Positions 30,395 through 40,300 of a DNA stretch of 64,000 nt are shown in pieces; position 1 is the stretch's first letter, and every line of letters starts with the position of its first letter. The translations under genes and the position numbers were made by a program. Source of the DNA: Phycisphaerae bacterium (GTDB lineage Bacteria; Chloroflexota; Anaerolineae; 4572-78; J111); NCBI GenBank assembly GCA_028285035.1, contig JANQQF010000062.1:80492-144491 (forward strand), written 5' to 3'. Below the pieces are notes generated by a model. It was given only the letters and a program-made list of their open reading frames with translations, was not told the origin of the DNA and made no database searches.

Positions 30395-33300
30395 ATGTTG
30401 AAAAATTTGACCTATGTTGTGGTTTTGGGAATAGGTCTTCTTATTGGATTTTTGACCTTGCTCTCTCCACCTAGTCAGGCCGACACCTTCACCGTCACCA
30501 AATTCACCGATACCAACGATGGGGTGTGTGATAGTGATTGCTCTTTGCGCGAGGCGATTATTGCGGCCAATAACAATGGACAGCCAGATACGATTACGTT
30601 GGGGGCAGGAATTTACAGATTAACAATAAGTGGGTCTGATGAAGATGAGGGGATGACTGGTGATTTGGATATTACAGAGCCACTGACCATTACTGGATTA
30701 AATTCTGAAGTAACAATCATTGATGCGGATGGTCTGAATGATCGTATCTTTGATCTTAAGGGTGAGGCTAAAACTGTTGTAATGGCTGATTTTACAGCCC
30801 GTTTAGGCAACGAAACTGGTGGAGATCATGGTGGTGGTATATTAAGTCAGGAGGTCGATTTAACGCTTTCCAATACGAAAATTAATAGTAATACTACACG
30901 TGGTACTGATCATTTTGGAAGTGGAGGTGCAGTGTATTTCTACTCGGGAACATTGAGGTTGTTGGGGGGGGAGTTTTCCGGTAACGCAGCACCCTTAGGC
31001 CATGCTGGAGGCTTGTTTATTAGTTCAGCATCCCTAATCCAGTCAGGGTCCACAATTATTGGGCATAATGGCTCTGACCACGCAGGGGGTGGATTATCTC
31101 TTTCAGACAGCGAAGCAATATTCGAAGATGTTCAGATATTTGGGAATAGTACGCTGGGAGGACATGGAGGTGGGATGGTAATATGTTGTGGCTCAAAGGC
31201 CACCTTCAATGGCGGTCAAATTTTTAATAACAGTGCAATTAATTATGGAGGAGGAGTTGCACTTAAAATACATGCCTATGATCAGAGACCATCTGTATTT
31301 ACCCAAACAGATGGTACAATTGCCTACAATTCAGCCGCCTCACAGGGTGGTGGAATATATGTTGAAGAGGGAAGTGCAATTTTAGAGGGAGGTCAAATAA
31401 AGAATAATTCTGCTGATTATGGCGGTGGAGGTGTGTCAGTACATAAAGGAACTCTTATCTTAAATGGGGGGCAAATTCTAAGTAATTCTGCACAAGGTGG
31501 CTCTGGTGGTTTTGGTGGAGGCATCCAACTTCTAGGTCAAAATAAAAGTGTCTTCTTCAAACAAATAGATGGTGTTATCGCCCATAACAAGGCTAGTAAT
31601 TATGGTGGAGGTATCTATTTAAATAGTGGTGATGGTTTAATAAGTGGGGGGCAAATTTTTAGTAACACTACTACTCGAAATGGTGGTGGAATAGCGGTCT
31701 TTGATAGCAAAATCACAATTAGCGACGGTGAAATTATTAGCAATACAGTAGGTCTTGGGGGAGGTGGGGTTTATATTTACAGTGCCGCATTTGTTACGCA
31801 AACTGGGCAAAGTCTAATCGCCTACAATTCTGCCAATGATGGTGGAGGAATATATATTGGAGTAGACTCAATATTTCTTCAAGCAGGGGGGAGTATTGCC
31901 CAAAATTCAGCTAACCAAGGAGGAGGGATTTGGTCTACGAGTACTTCCACTTTAAGTGGGGGGCAGATCTTAAACAATCAAGCCAGTAATAATGGTGGGG
32001 GCATATATCAAAACAGTGGTGATGTTACTATCAATCAAAGTTGTATTATCGGAAACTCAGATACCAGTCTTTATCATGCAGGTGGGTCTACCTTATTGGC
32101 CACAGAAAATTGGTGGGGTGAGATTGATGGACCAAGCGGTGTTGGTCTAGGTAGTGGCGACTCGGTGAGTAATAATATAGACTTTTCTAATTTCCGTACC
32201 GTACCCTTTCCCATGTGCTTGGAACTAGCCATCATCAAACAAACCACACCAACAATCGCCGCCGTAGGTGAACCCATCACTTACACCCTGACCATAATGA
32301 ATGGTGATATTATCACCGTGACCAATTTAATCATCACCGATGCCATTCCGGCTGGAGCGACCTATGTCAGCGGGGGAACCAAGGTGGGGGATGTCATTCA
32401 GTGGAATTTACCAAGTCTGCCGACCAACACTAATGCAGAGGTTCAGTTTGTCGTTACCGCTGATCAAACCCTTGTCAATGACGACTATCGTATTGAAGGC
32501 ACCGTTTATGGCGACCAAAGTGCCTCAGCCATTGGCCCCCCGATTGTCACCACGGTCCTGCCCAACCCGATTTATACAGTTGATGAACACGGCGTACCAA
32601 TTTCAGGGACGACCATTTATCGCAACAGCCAGCCCATTTCCAGCAGCGGTAACGAGACAACCTTGACCGATGGACAGGGGCTGATGACTACCACGGCACT
32701 CAGTGTAGGTGATTATCTGGTGGCCTTGTCTTCGCCATTGCACACCAAAGCCACAGTCAGAGAGGCGCATGAGCTTGAGGGGGGTGGAAATGTCGCCTAT
32801 CAGATTTATAAAACCAGCCTGTTACTTGATGCGACTGGACAGCCGCTGCCCTATCAAGTCCCGAGTGTGGCCCAACCTCACACTTTGGTCATTCAGCCAG
32901 ATAATCCTTTAGTTCTCTTTAATATCGTCGTATCCATCGAGTGGGATGCTACGGAGGATTATATCAATACCATAGAGGAAGCGTTTGAAAAAGCCTCAGA
33001 CTACCTCTACGATGTGACGGATGGGCAGATGGCTTTTGGTTGGGTGTCCATTTATGATAAGGCCCAATATTGGGCTGATGCTGACTTTCAATTTTCCACC
33101 AAAAATACCGTTCGACCTTATGCTTTTGTGGGGGGAATCATCTCAGAGGATGAAGCGCACGCCATCCGGGTGGGTCGATTTTGGAATAGACAGGGGGGCA
33201 ATAGTGGTGTGTGGAATGAGCCGGATGGCTATCGCACCCTCATCCACGAGTTCGGCCATTACGCCCTCCATCTACAAGATGAGTACTTTGTCCGCAAGGT

Positions 33301-34648
33301 TGACCCCAATGGGAATCTGACCGCGGATCAAAATGTGGCTTGTACGGATCCCTTGATCAAAAAGAGCACCTCTGGCGATGCTACCAATGCCAGTATCATG
33401 TACTGGCACTACAACACCAGCGAGTTGGCTGGGGCAGATCGCTGGAATGAAAATTGTCAAGCTACCGAACAGCATCGGGTCAATGGAAAATCGGATTGGG
33501 AGACTGTGCTTGAGCATTATGGCGGGCCGGGCTGGACGCTCAACACCCCCAGCAGTCGCGGTAGCGTGATGGCTGGGCCGGATCAATTTCCGACAGCGTT
33601 ACTCCCCTTCCCACAGATCGATATCACCAACAATGGTCAAGCGAGTGGACAAGCTCGGCGTGTAGTCATCACCGATGCGGAGGATCAGCCGATTAGCAAA
33701 GCGTTGGTGGCCCTCTACACCAAAACGGACGAAGGGACGATTGCCATTGATCAAGGCTTAAGTGATTTGCTGGGTCGCATCGATGTGTATGGCGCTTTGG
33801 CCGATGATACCATCAAGGTCGCCACCTTCAATGGCGCGTTGAGTGGCAGTGTCAATGTGGTTGAAGGGCAAAATAGCTATCAACTCAAACTGTCTTCAAC
33901 AGGGGCAAGACGCCTTGCGTCTGCGACGACACTGACCACGCCCTATCTCAACCTCATCCCCAGCACAGATGGCAAATCCTTGAACCTTGAGGTACACGGC
34001 ACCAGCGAGGAGGGCAATTTGACCGGGCTCCTCATTCCAGGTGAAGGTGGTGGTAATCCTCAATCCACCCCACTCGCTTACAGCCCGACTGACAGTGCCT
34101 TCACGGGGCAAGTTAGCTTTGATGGGGTCGGTTTAGGCAGTGGTCAGGTTCAGGTCAATGGTGTCACGGGGGGACAAGTGGTCCAAATCAACAGTGACTA
34201 CAACCTGCAACAAGCCCAAAACAGCCAACCAACCAGTCTCTACTCCGAAGATGGCAACTTTGAGTTCCACCTACCTGTGGATGGCCTCCCCATCATTCAA
34301 GCATATGGGACCGTTCTCCCTACTGGCTATGTGCCCGGTCCTCTACCCGACGGTTTATCTGTCATCGGCAGCACCTATGAAGTCCGGCTATCAGGTTTAG
34401 TGAATGAACTGGAAAAAGACGGCGTGGTTCGACTGCACTATCACCCCGAGGTGATGGGGGTATACAGCGACACCGCGATTTACTTCTGGGATGCGGCTAA
34501 CAGGGAATGGGACTTACAAGGCGGTGACCCCAGCGACACGGACAATGCTTGGTCGGTCACGGCTCGGCAGTTGGGGATATATGCCTTGATGGGAGTTGAT
34601 GTCACCCCACCAGCTGGGACGGTTTATTTGCCGATGATCGTGAAATAA
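30395..34648 (+). CDS. Secreted beta-helix/DUF11/CLCA-type zinc metallopeptidase, array copy 6
   Basis: This 1417-residue protein keeps the array's protease body but has a different head. A signal peptide ends SQA-D at residue 29. A CSLREA motif (CSLREAIIAANNNG) follows, then about 500 residues of right-handed beta-helix repeats rich in GGGI and SGGQIxxNxA. A DUF11-like domain (VGEPITYTLTIMN to ITDAIPAGATY) sits near 615-710. HEFGHYALHLQDEY starts at H951, followed by NASIMYWHYN and KSDWETV. The downstream modules match the other copies and the tail is TVYLPMIVK. Beta-helix heads commonly bind polysaccharide or act as adhesins, so the head may recognise a different ligand from the propeller heads. 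The start at 30395 has GGAG 4 bases upstream. Confidence 0.87.
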   Translation: MLKNLTYVVVLGIGLLIGFLTLLSPPSQADTFTVTKFTDTNDGVCDSDCSLREAIIAANNNGQPDTITLGAGIYRLTISGSDEDEGMTGDLDITEPLTITGLNSEVTIIDADGLNDRIFDLKGEAKTVVMADFTARLGNETGGDHGGGILSQEVDLTLSNTKINSNTTRGTDHFGSGGAVYFYSGTLRLLGGEFSGNAAPLGHAGGLFISSASLIQSGSTIIGHNGSDHAGGGLSLSDSEAIFEDVQIFGNSTLGGHGGGMVICCGSKATFNGGQIFNNSAINYGGGVALKIHAYDQRPSVFTQTDGTIAYNSAASQGGGIYVEEGSAILEGGQIKNNSADYGGGGVSVHKGTLILNGGQILSNSAQGGSGGFGGGIQLLGQNKSVFFKQIDGVIAHNKASNYGGGIYLNSGDGLISGGQIFSNTTTRNGGGIAVFDSKITISDGEIISNTVGLGGGGVYIYSAAFVTQTGQSLIAYNSANDGGGIYIGVDSIFLQAGGSIAQNSANQGGGIWSTSTSTLSGGQILNNQASNNGGGIYQNSGDVTINQSCIIGNSDTSLYHAGGSTLLATENWWGEIDGPSGVGLGSGDSVSNNIDFSNFRTVPFPMCLELAIIKQTTPTIAAVGEPITYTLTIMNGDIITVTNLIITDAIPAGATYVSGGTKVGDVIQWNLPSLPTNTNAEVQFVVTADQTLVNDDYRIEGTVYGDQSASAIGPPIVTTVLPNPIYTVDEHGVPISGTTIYRNSQPISSSGNETTLTDGQGLMTTTALSVGDYLVALSSPLHTKATVREAHELEGGGNVAYQIYKTSLLLDATGQPLPYQVPSVAQPHTLVIQPDNPLVLFNIVVSIEWDATEDYINTIEEAFEKASDYLYDVTDGQMAFGWVSIYDKAQYWADADFQFSTKNTVRPYAFVGGIISEDEAHAIRVGRFWNRQGGNSGVWNEPDGYRTLIHEFGHYALHLQDEYFVRKVDPNGNLTADQNVACTDPLIKKSTSGDATNASIMYWHYNTSELAGADRWNENCQATEQHRVNGKSDWETVLEHYGGPGWTLNTPSSRGSVMAGPDQFPTALLPFPQIDITNNGQASGQARRVVITDAEDQPISKALVALYTKTDEGTIAIDQGLSDLLGRIDVYGALADDTIKVATFNGALSGSVNVVEGQNSYQLKLSSTGARRLASATTLTTPYLNLIPSTDGKSLNLEVHGTSEEGNLTGLLIPGEGGGNPQSTPLAYSPTDSAFTGQVSFDGVGLGSGQVQVNGVTGGQVVQINSDYNLQQAQNSQPTSLYSEDGNFEFHLPVDGLPIIQAYGTVLPTGYVPGPLPDGLSVIGSTYEVRLSGLVNELEKDGVVRLHYHPEVMGVYSDTAIYFWDAANREWDLQGGDPSDTDNAWSVTARQLGIYALMGVDVTPPAGTVYLPMIVK

Positions 34649-34679
34649 GAAAACGTAAAGTGGCGTGAAAGGAATAGAT

Positions 34680-35318
34680 ATGTCTCGACAAACCGAAATA
34701 ATCAATCTGATCATCAAACACCATCGGCGCTTGGTCAAATTGCAAGAGCAGAGTGCCATTACAGGGATTGCAACAGATCCCAGCTTGTTGATTGAGATCG
34801 AAGATATCCAAGATACGATTAAAGCGTTGGAGCTAGAATTAGAAACCGGGCAGGCAACCCCATCCGGCTCACCATCCACTGAGCAACCCCAATCGCAGCC
34901 CAAAACGACAGGGGATCAAATTTCTATTGGAAGCATTCAAGGTAGCAATTTTGTCGTTGGCAGTGGGGGAACCGTGAATGTGGATCAAGTATTGGGGGCG
35001 GCCTCCTCTGACGCAAACCACCAAACTGGTGTGGAAAATAGTCCCCTACAGGCTATTTATCAGCAGATAGCAGATCGACCATCTGATGCCAATGTTGACA
35101 AAGGAGAGCTTATCAAAACTGTAGATCGAATAGATGCTGAGATAAATCAAGGGGCGCAGATGAATTTAACAAAGTTGAAGCGACAGCTTGGTAAATTGGC
35201 TCGCATTGCTCCAGATATTTTTGCCAGCACAGTTGCTTCTGTTGAGGCATCGGCTACAGGGGGGGGGGCTGATTTTACACGTTTAGTTGAGCAAATTCGT
35301 AGTGAAAACAATTTGTAG
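34680..35318 (+). CDS. EAD-like adaptor with IGxIxGSN motif
   Basis: The ATG at 34680 follows AAAGGAA by 6 bases; a GTG at 34665 is in frame but has no ribosome-binding site. The 212-residue protein has no signal peptide. Residues ~3-55 form a helical pair (IKHHRRLVKLQEQ, then LLIEIEDIQDTIKALELE) like the effector-associated domains found on bacterial conflict-system proteins. A linker leads to DQISIGSIQGSNFVVGSGG at about 79-97, a beta motif shared with the genes at 35379 and 42043. The last ~90 residues (LQAIYQQIADR, NVDKGELI, RIAPDIFAST) match the C-terminus of the next gene. It probably serves as an adaptor that recruits a partner; this is inference from domain sharing. It lies 31 bases after a protease gene. 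Confidence 0.8.
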   Translation: MSRQTEIINLIIKHHRRLVKLQEQSAITGIATDPSLLIEIEDIQDTIKALELELETGQATPSGSPSTEQPQSQPKTTGDQISIGSIQGSNFVVGSGGTVNVDQVLGAASSDANHQTGVENSPLQAIYQQIADRPSDANVDKGELIKTVDRIDAEINQGAQMNLTKLKRQLGKLARIAPDIFASTVASVEASATGGGADFTRLVEQIRSENNL

Positions 35319-35378
35319 AGAGATCTGAGAGTCTATTTTGCCAAAGTAATGATAAGATAACCTTGGAGGTCAACCCGC

Positions 35379-36758
35379 ATGGGCGACAAGATAGAGATTG
35401 GTGACATTTCTAACAGTGAAAATTTTGCAGTGGGCAGTGATTCCCGGGTCAATGTTCAACAACAGGAGACTGGGCATCCCAACACAGCTGTCCCGACCAC
35501 AGAGTCAACAGAGGCGGTGTCTTCCAAAATCCCATCGCTGCCTCAACCTACAATCGGCATCGTCACTGCCTTGCCGAAGGAGTACGTGGCGATGCAAGCT
35601 GTTTTGCAAAGCCCCAAGGAATTTAATCTGACGGGTGGAGGCGCGGGGCGCCGCTATTTGTTGGGTCATATTCCATCAACAACCGGTGGCAGTCATATTG
35701 TAGCCCTAACGTTAGCGGGTATGGGCAATAATGGGGCAGCGACCCGCGGAACGCTCCTTCTGGAGCATTTTCCAACCATTCAATCGATCATCATGGTTGG
35801 AATTGCCGGTGGTGTCCCCAATCCCAATAAAGCCGAAGACCACGTTCGTTTAGGGGATATTGTCATTTCAAATCAGGGCGGGGTGGTCCAATATGATTTT
35901 GATAAAGAGCTTGTCGATAAAATCATTCATCGCCACGCCCCTCGCCCACCGAGTGCTTTATTGTTGGAAGCGGTTGAATTGTTAGAAACAAAGCGATTAA
36001 CCGGGGCGCGACCGTGGTTAACGTTTATTGATACAGTGTCAGAGCAATTGAATATCACACGGCCCGCCGATGCGTTGGATGTTTTGGCTGATAGTAACAA
36101 CCCAGAGCAAGTTAGGCCACACCCTGTTGATCCTGACCGTCTTGCCGGGTGCCCGCGGATTCATTTGGGGCCAATTGCTTCGGCGAATAAATTGCTTAAA
36201 AATCCGTTGAAACGAGATCAGTTGCGTGATCAGTTTGGGGTGAAAGCGGTCGAGATGGAAGCGTCTGGTATTGCGGATGCTACCTGGAACCGTGAGGCGG
36301 GTTATCTGGTCGTCCGGGGAATTTGCGACTACTGTGATGCCAATAAAGGAGATGATTGGCAAGCCTATGCTGCTGTGGTCGCGGCTGCTTACACCCGATC
36401 TTTATTGGAGTCGATGCCAGAGATGTCTTCTGTGACCTCCTCCGGCAATTCCCCCAAGCTAATTCCTACTTTAGAGCCACTCACCTCATTTCAGGCCATC
36501 TATCAGCGACTTGAAGCTCGTTCTGAAGATGAAGATGTGGATAAAAATGAGGTTATAGAATTGATACAATACCTTGAAGCGGAGGTTCCCAAAGAAAATC
36601 AAGCCAATCCAAAAAAAGTTGAGCGATGGTTACTTGAACTCTATGAAATAGCCCCGGACATTTTTACAGCTACGCTTACCTATCTACGTTCTCCAGAAGC
36701 AAATTTATCGCCAATATTGCATTATGTGGTAGAGACAGTACAAGAACGGGTCAAGTAA
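35379..36758 (+). CDS. Nucleoside phosphorylase/nucleosidase-domain protein with adaptor modules
   Basis: This 459-residue intracellular protein starts 8 bases after GGAGGT. Residues 1-30 carry DKIEIGDISNSENFAVGS, the beta motif of the upstream gene. Residues ~60-345 form a PNP/UDP-phosphorylase or MTA/SAH-nucleosidase fold: PTIGIVTALPKEYVAM, the glycine-rich MVGIAGGVPNP, RLGDIVIS, the purine/ribose-site VEMEASGI, and VVRGICDYCD. The final ~90 residues (FQAIYQRLEAR, DVDKNEVIELI, IAPDIFTAT) repeat the upstream gene's C-terminus. In STAND and EAD conflict systems such domains are proposed effectors that cleave nucleosides or nucleotides. Whether this one is an effector or a metabolite sensor cannot be told from sequence. 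It is probably in an operon with 34680. Confidence 0.85.
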   Translation: MGDKIEIGDISNSENFAVGSDSRVNVQQQETGHPNTAVPTTESTEAVSSKIPSLPQPTIGIVTALPKEYVAMQAVLQSPKEFNLTGGGAGRRYLLGHIPSTTGGSHIVALTLAGMGNNGAATRGTLLLEHFPTIQSIIMVGIAGGVPNPNKAEDHVRLGDIVISNQGGVVQYDFDKELVDKIIHRHAPRPPSALLLEAVELLETKRLTGARPWLTFIDTVSEQLNITRPADALDVLADSNNPEQVRPHPVDPDRLAGCPRIHLGPIASANKLLKNPLKRDQLRDQFGVKAVEMEASGIADATWNREAGYLVVRGICDYCDANKGDDWQAYAAVVAAAYTRSLLESMPEMSSVTSSGNSPKLIPTLEPLTSFQAIYQRLEARSEDEDVDKNEVIELIQYLEAEVPKENQANPKKVERWLLELYEIAPDIFTATLTYLRSPEANLSPILHYVVETVQERVK

Positions 36759-36823
36759 GATTACGTGAACAGAGTCAGCGAAACATCTTGAAACGATTAG
36801 CGATCTAGAACAAGGTATCAGCC

Positions 36824-37276
36824 ATGTCAATATATCAAGATTACATTTTTGTCTTATGGGGGAATGATTTTGAGGAAGCCGCCGCCTCAATTTTTGTTAG
36901 CGAATTACGGGAGGCTGGGCTACGGGTCAAAGTCGTTGGCTTAACCGCTCAACGAATTAATGGCTGTCACGGATTAGGCCTCATTCCCGACATGACCCTA
37001 GAGCAAGCCCTTCCCTTAGCGTCTCAGACCCGTTGTCTGATTATTCCCAACACCGCAACCAGTTTGAAACGGCTTGAAAATGATCCCCGTTTACGAAACT
37101 TCTGTGACCAAGCTCAAGCAAATGAGGCGATGTTTGTGATTGGGGATTTGCACCAGATAGAATCAATGGATTTAGGCTTTTTCTCTGGTACATTCCCTGA
37201 GTTGGTAACTTATCCTGATGGTGAGGAATTGGTTACCTTTGCCCGTGAAATGGCCGAGAGGTTAGTTGAAATTTAG
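36824..37276 (+). CDS. DJ-1/PfpI-like protein lacking the nucleophile cysteine
   Basis: The 150-residue protein starts 9 bases after AAGG. Its first half fits the DJ-1/PfpI fold: YIFVLWGNDFEEAAAS keeps the glutamate that supports the active-site cysteine, and REAGLRVKVVGL and LIPDMTLEQAL are typical. After CLIIPNTATSLKRLENDP the nucleophile elbow should read A-x-C-x-G. Here it reads MFVIGDLH, so the catalytic Cys is absent. It may be a sensing or scaffold derivative in the group with 34680 and 35379. Family assignment is moderate because no profile search was possible. Confidence 0.6.
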   Translation: MSIYQDYIFVLWGNDFEEAAASIFVSELREAGLRVKVVGLTAQRINGCHGLGLIPDMTLEQALPLASQTRCLIIPNTATSLKRLENDPRLRNFCDQAQANEAMFVIGDLHQIESMDLGFFSGTFPELVTYPDGEELVTFAREMAERLVEI

Positions 37277-37381
37277 TAATGGAGCAAGCTAATTATAAGC
37301 AAAAGAATTGAATCTATTCCAATAGCAACGTTTATTTACTGACTATTCTTAAGCACCATTGAAATAAAAAAGGAGGAGGCT

Positions 37382-40300
37382 ATGAAACATCAATATTACC
37401 GTTGGTTTAGAGGTTTATTGATATTCATATGGGCTGGGTTGTTTGGTTTGTTAGCTTATATAACATTGCCTTCACCCTCTGTTTTAGCTCAAAACTTAGT
37501 CTGTCCCTGGGAAAGCCACGCTCCACCTCTAGGTTCAGAGGTTTTTACATTGACAGGTACAATTTCTGATCATCTTGGACATCCAGCTAGCTGTGTTCAG
37601 GTCTTTGCCTTTAGCGGGATAGGCTCTTTCTCAACGAACACTGATGAAAATGGTGAGTTTTCACTTGTGGTAGCGAACAGGGAATATGACGTCGTGTTTA
37701 ATCCAATACCTATGAGCGGAGGCCCAGCTTCAGATGTCCGACGGGGGGTCGATGACCCGGAAGACCTGACACCTATCATTGAACTACCAGCCGGAAACTT
37801 AATCTCAGGTAGAATTCTTAGCGATATAGGTGAACCCCTTGATCTAGGAGATCAAGGAGTCAGTATTTTTGCCTCTAACCAGGAAACTTTTAGCGGTTTT
37901 GGGCTACCTGGCACGTCTCCTACAGGAACTTTCCAAATCTCACTGGCCTCTGGTCCTTGGGAGTTGACGTTTACACCACCTAACTTTAAAGGTCTAGCAC
38001 CAGTGGCGATTACGATGACCATAACTGAAGATATTACCCGTGATATTTTTTTAGCGTCAGGGTTTACGCTGCACGGGAAAGTGTTAAGCGGTAATCTAGG
38101 TATCCCGAATGTGGAAATTTTTGCGTTAGATACGTCCAGTAAAGAAAAAGGTCAGAAAAAGGAATTTGGTTTTAGTCCTTCTCGACTGGATGGGGGTTAC
38201 TACGGCACATTACCAGAAGGTGTTTATGATGTTTCATTTCTAGCTCCACCTGACATGGGATTCGGCTCAGTCGTTGAACTTGGTATCGAGGGTCCACCTA
38301 ATTCTGGTTCCCCCGAGATCTTTAGGCAGATCGATTTAGCAGTTGGATATACCATCTTCGGTACTGTAAATTGTCGTTTTGGTCAGCCCAATTTTTTTGT
38401 TCATGCTGCTCCTGAGCAACCAATTGCTGGCATAATAGGAGGATGGGGAACTTTTACTGGCGCGGGGGGAGCTTATGCTTTGGCTTTGCAACCAGGCAGG
38501 TATGATCTTGAGGTTTCGGCTCCAGAGAATAGTGAGTTACGACCTCTTAAGATAGAAACCATAACAATTACCGAAAACATGCCAGTAAATTTTACATATC
38601 CCTGCGTAGAAGGCTTGACTTATGCTAGAATTCTTAATGAAAAGGGAGAACCCCTACCCGATGCTAAAGTATTCCATAATGGTACCCTAGCTATCGATGA
38701 TTTAAGCGGGGATACATTTGTTGATGTTAATGGAAATTTGGTTTTAGAACACGTTCAATTAAACGATAAGATTATAGGTTTGGCCCCCGTTCATATTGAG
38801 CCAAGTTTTCGTGATCATCATGACCAATGGGCCTATCGAATTTACAATACCACCGCCCCTCTTGACCCCGAAGGGAATATGCACCCCTTCACCGTGATTT
38901 CCAATACAGGCCCGCAAACATTAACAATACAATCGCAAAATACGCTTATTTTGTTTAATATCGTCGTCTCCATTGAGTGGGATGCAACTGAGGCTTATAT
39001 TTCTGGCATTGAAGAAGCTTTTCGGAATGCCTCCGATTATCTTTACGATGTGACCGATGGACAGATGGCCTTTGAGAAAGTCTTGATTTATGACAATGCT
39101 GAACATTGGGAGGATGCTGATTTTCAGTTTTCAACCAAGAACACTGTTCGGCCTTATGCTTATATTGGGGGGATTACATCTAAAGACACGGGGCAAGCCA
39201 TTCGGGTAGGTCGCTTTTGGAATAGATATGGCTCCGGCGAGAATGCAACCTGGAATCAGCCTGATGGTTATCGGACCCTTATCCATGAATTTGGACATTA
39301 TGCCCTGTATCTGGAAGATGAATACTTTGCTCGGGGCAAAGATGAGGATGGTAACTTACAAGCTGACAAGAATGTCGCTTGTACCGATCCCCTGATCAGA
39401 AAGAGTTCATCTGGTGATGCGACCAATGCCAGTATTATGTACTGGCACTATAACGCTAGTGAGTTAGCCGGGGCAGATCGCTGGAATGAGAATTGTCAAG
39501 CTACAGAGCAACATCGGATCAACGGAAAGTCAGATTGGGAAACAATTATTGATCGCTATCAGGGTGACACCTGGACACTTCATACTCCTAGCAGCAGAGA
39601 TAACATTATGGCTGGTCCTGAGACATTCCCTAGAACATTATTACCTTTTCCAGAAATTATTAGTCACAACAGTGGCAATGCTGATCGAGATCCAATTAAT
39701 ATCAATATCCAAAGTGATCAGAGTGCACCAATTCACAATGCTCTCGTTGCTCTATATACAAAGAATCCAGCAGGTGTGACCGTTGCCATTGACCAAGGCG
39801 TAACCGATTCACAAGGCAGAATCAAAATTTTTGGTGCACGATTTGGAGATTTTGTTCAAGCAACCACATTTGATGGTGCCTTATCTGGAAGGATCGAAAT
39901 CGATGATCGGACGGATTATCAGTTTCCTTTATTTCCTTCAGGTGTCCGTAAAGCAATCGCTATAGCAAGTAGTGGGGTTGATACCTCCTATCTAAGCTTG
40001 ATACCGAGTAGTGATGGGAATACATTTACCATTGAGCTATTTGGACCAAACGGCATCGGCAATTTATTTGGTATTGTCATTCCTGATAAAGTCGGAAGTA
40101 CGCCACGATTTACCCATCTGGCTTATAATGCGGATGAAACCACCTATGAAGGACACGTAGAGTTTACTGGGGGAGAAGAGGGAAGTGGGCAAGTACAAAT
40201 TAATGGGGTGGTCGATGGTCAGCTTATTTTGATAAACAGTGATTACACCCTGCAACAGGTACAGGCCATTACACCCAACATTCTCTACGCTCAAGATGGT

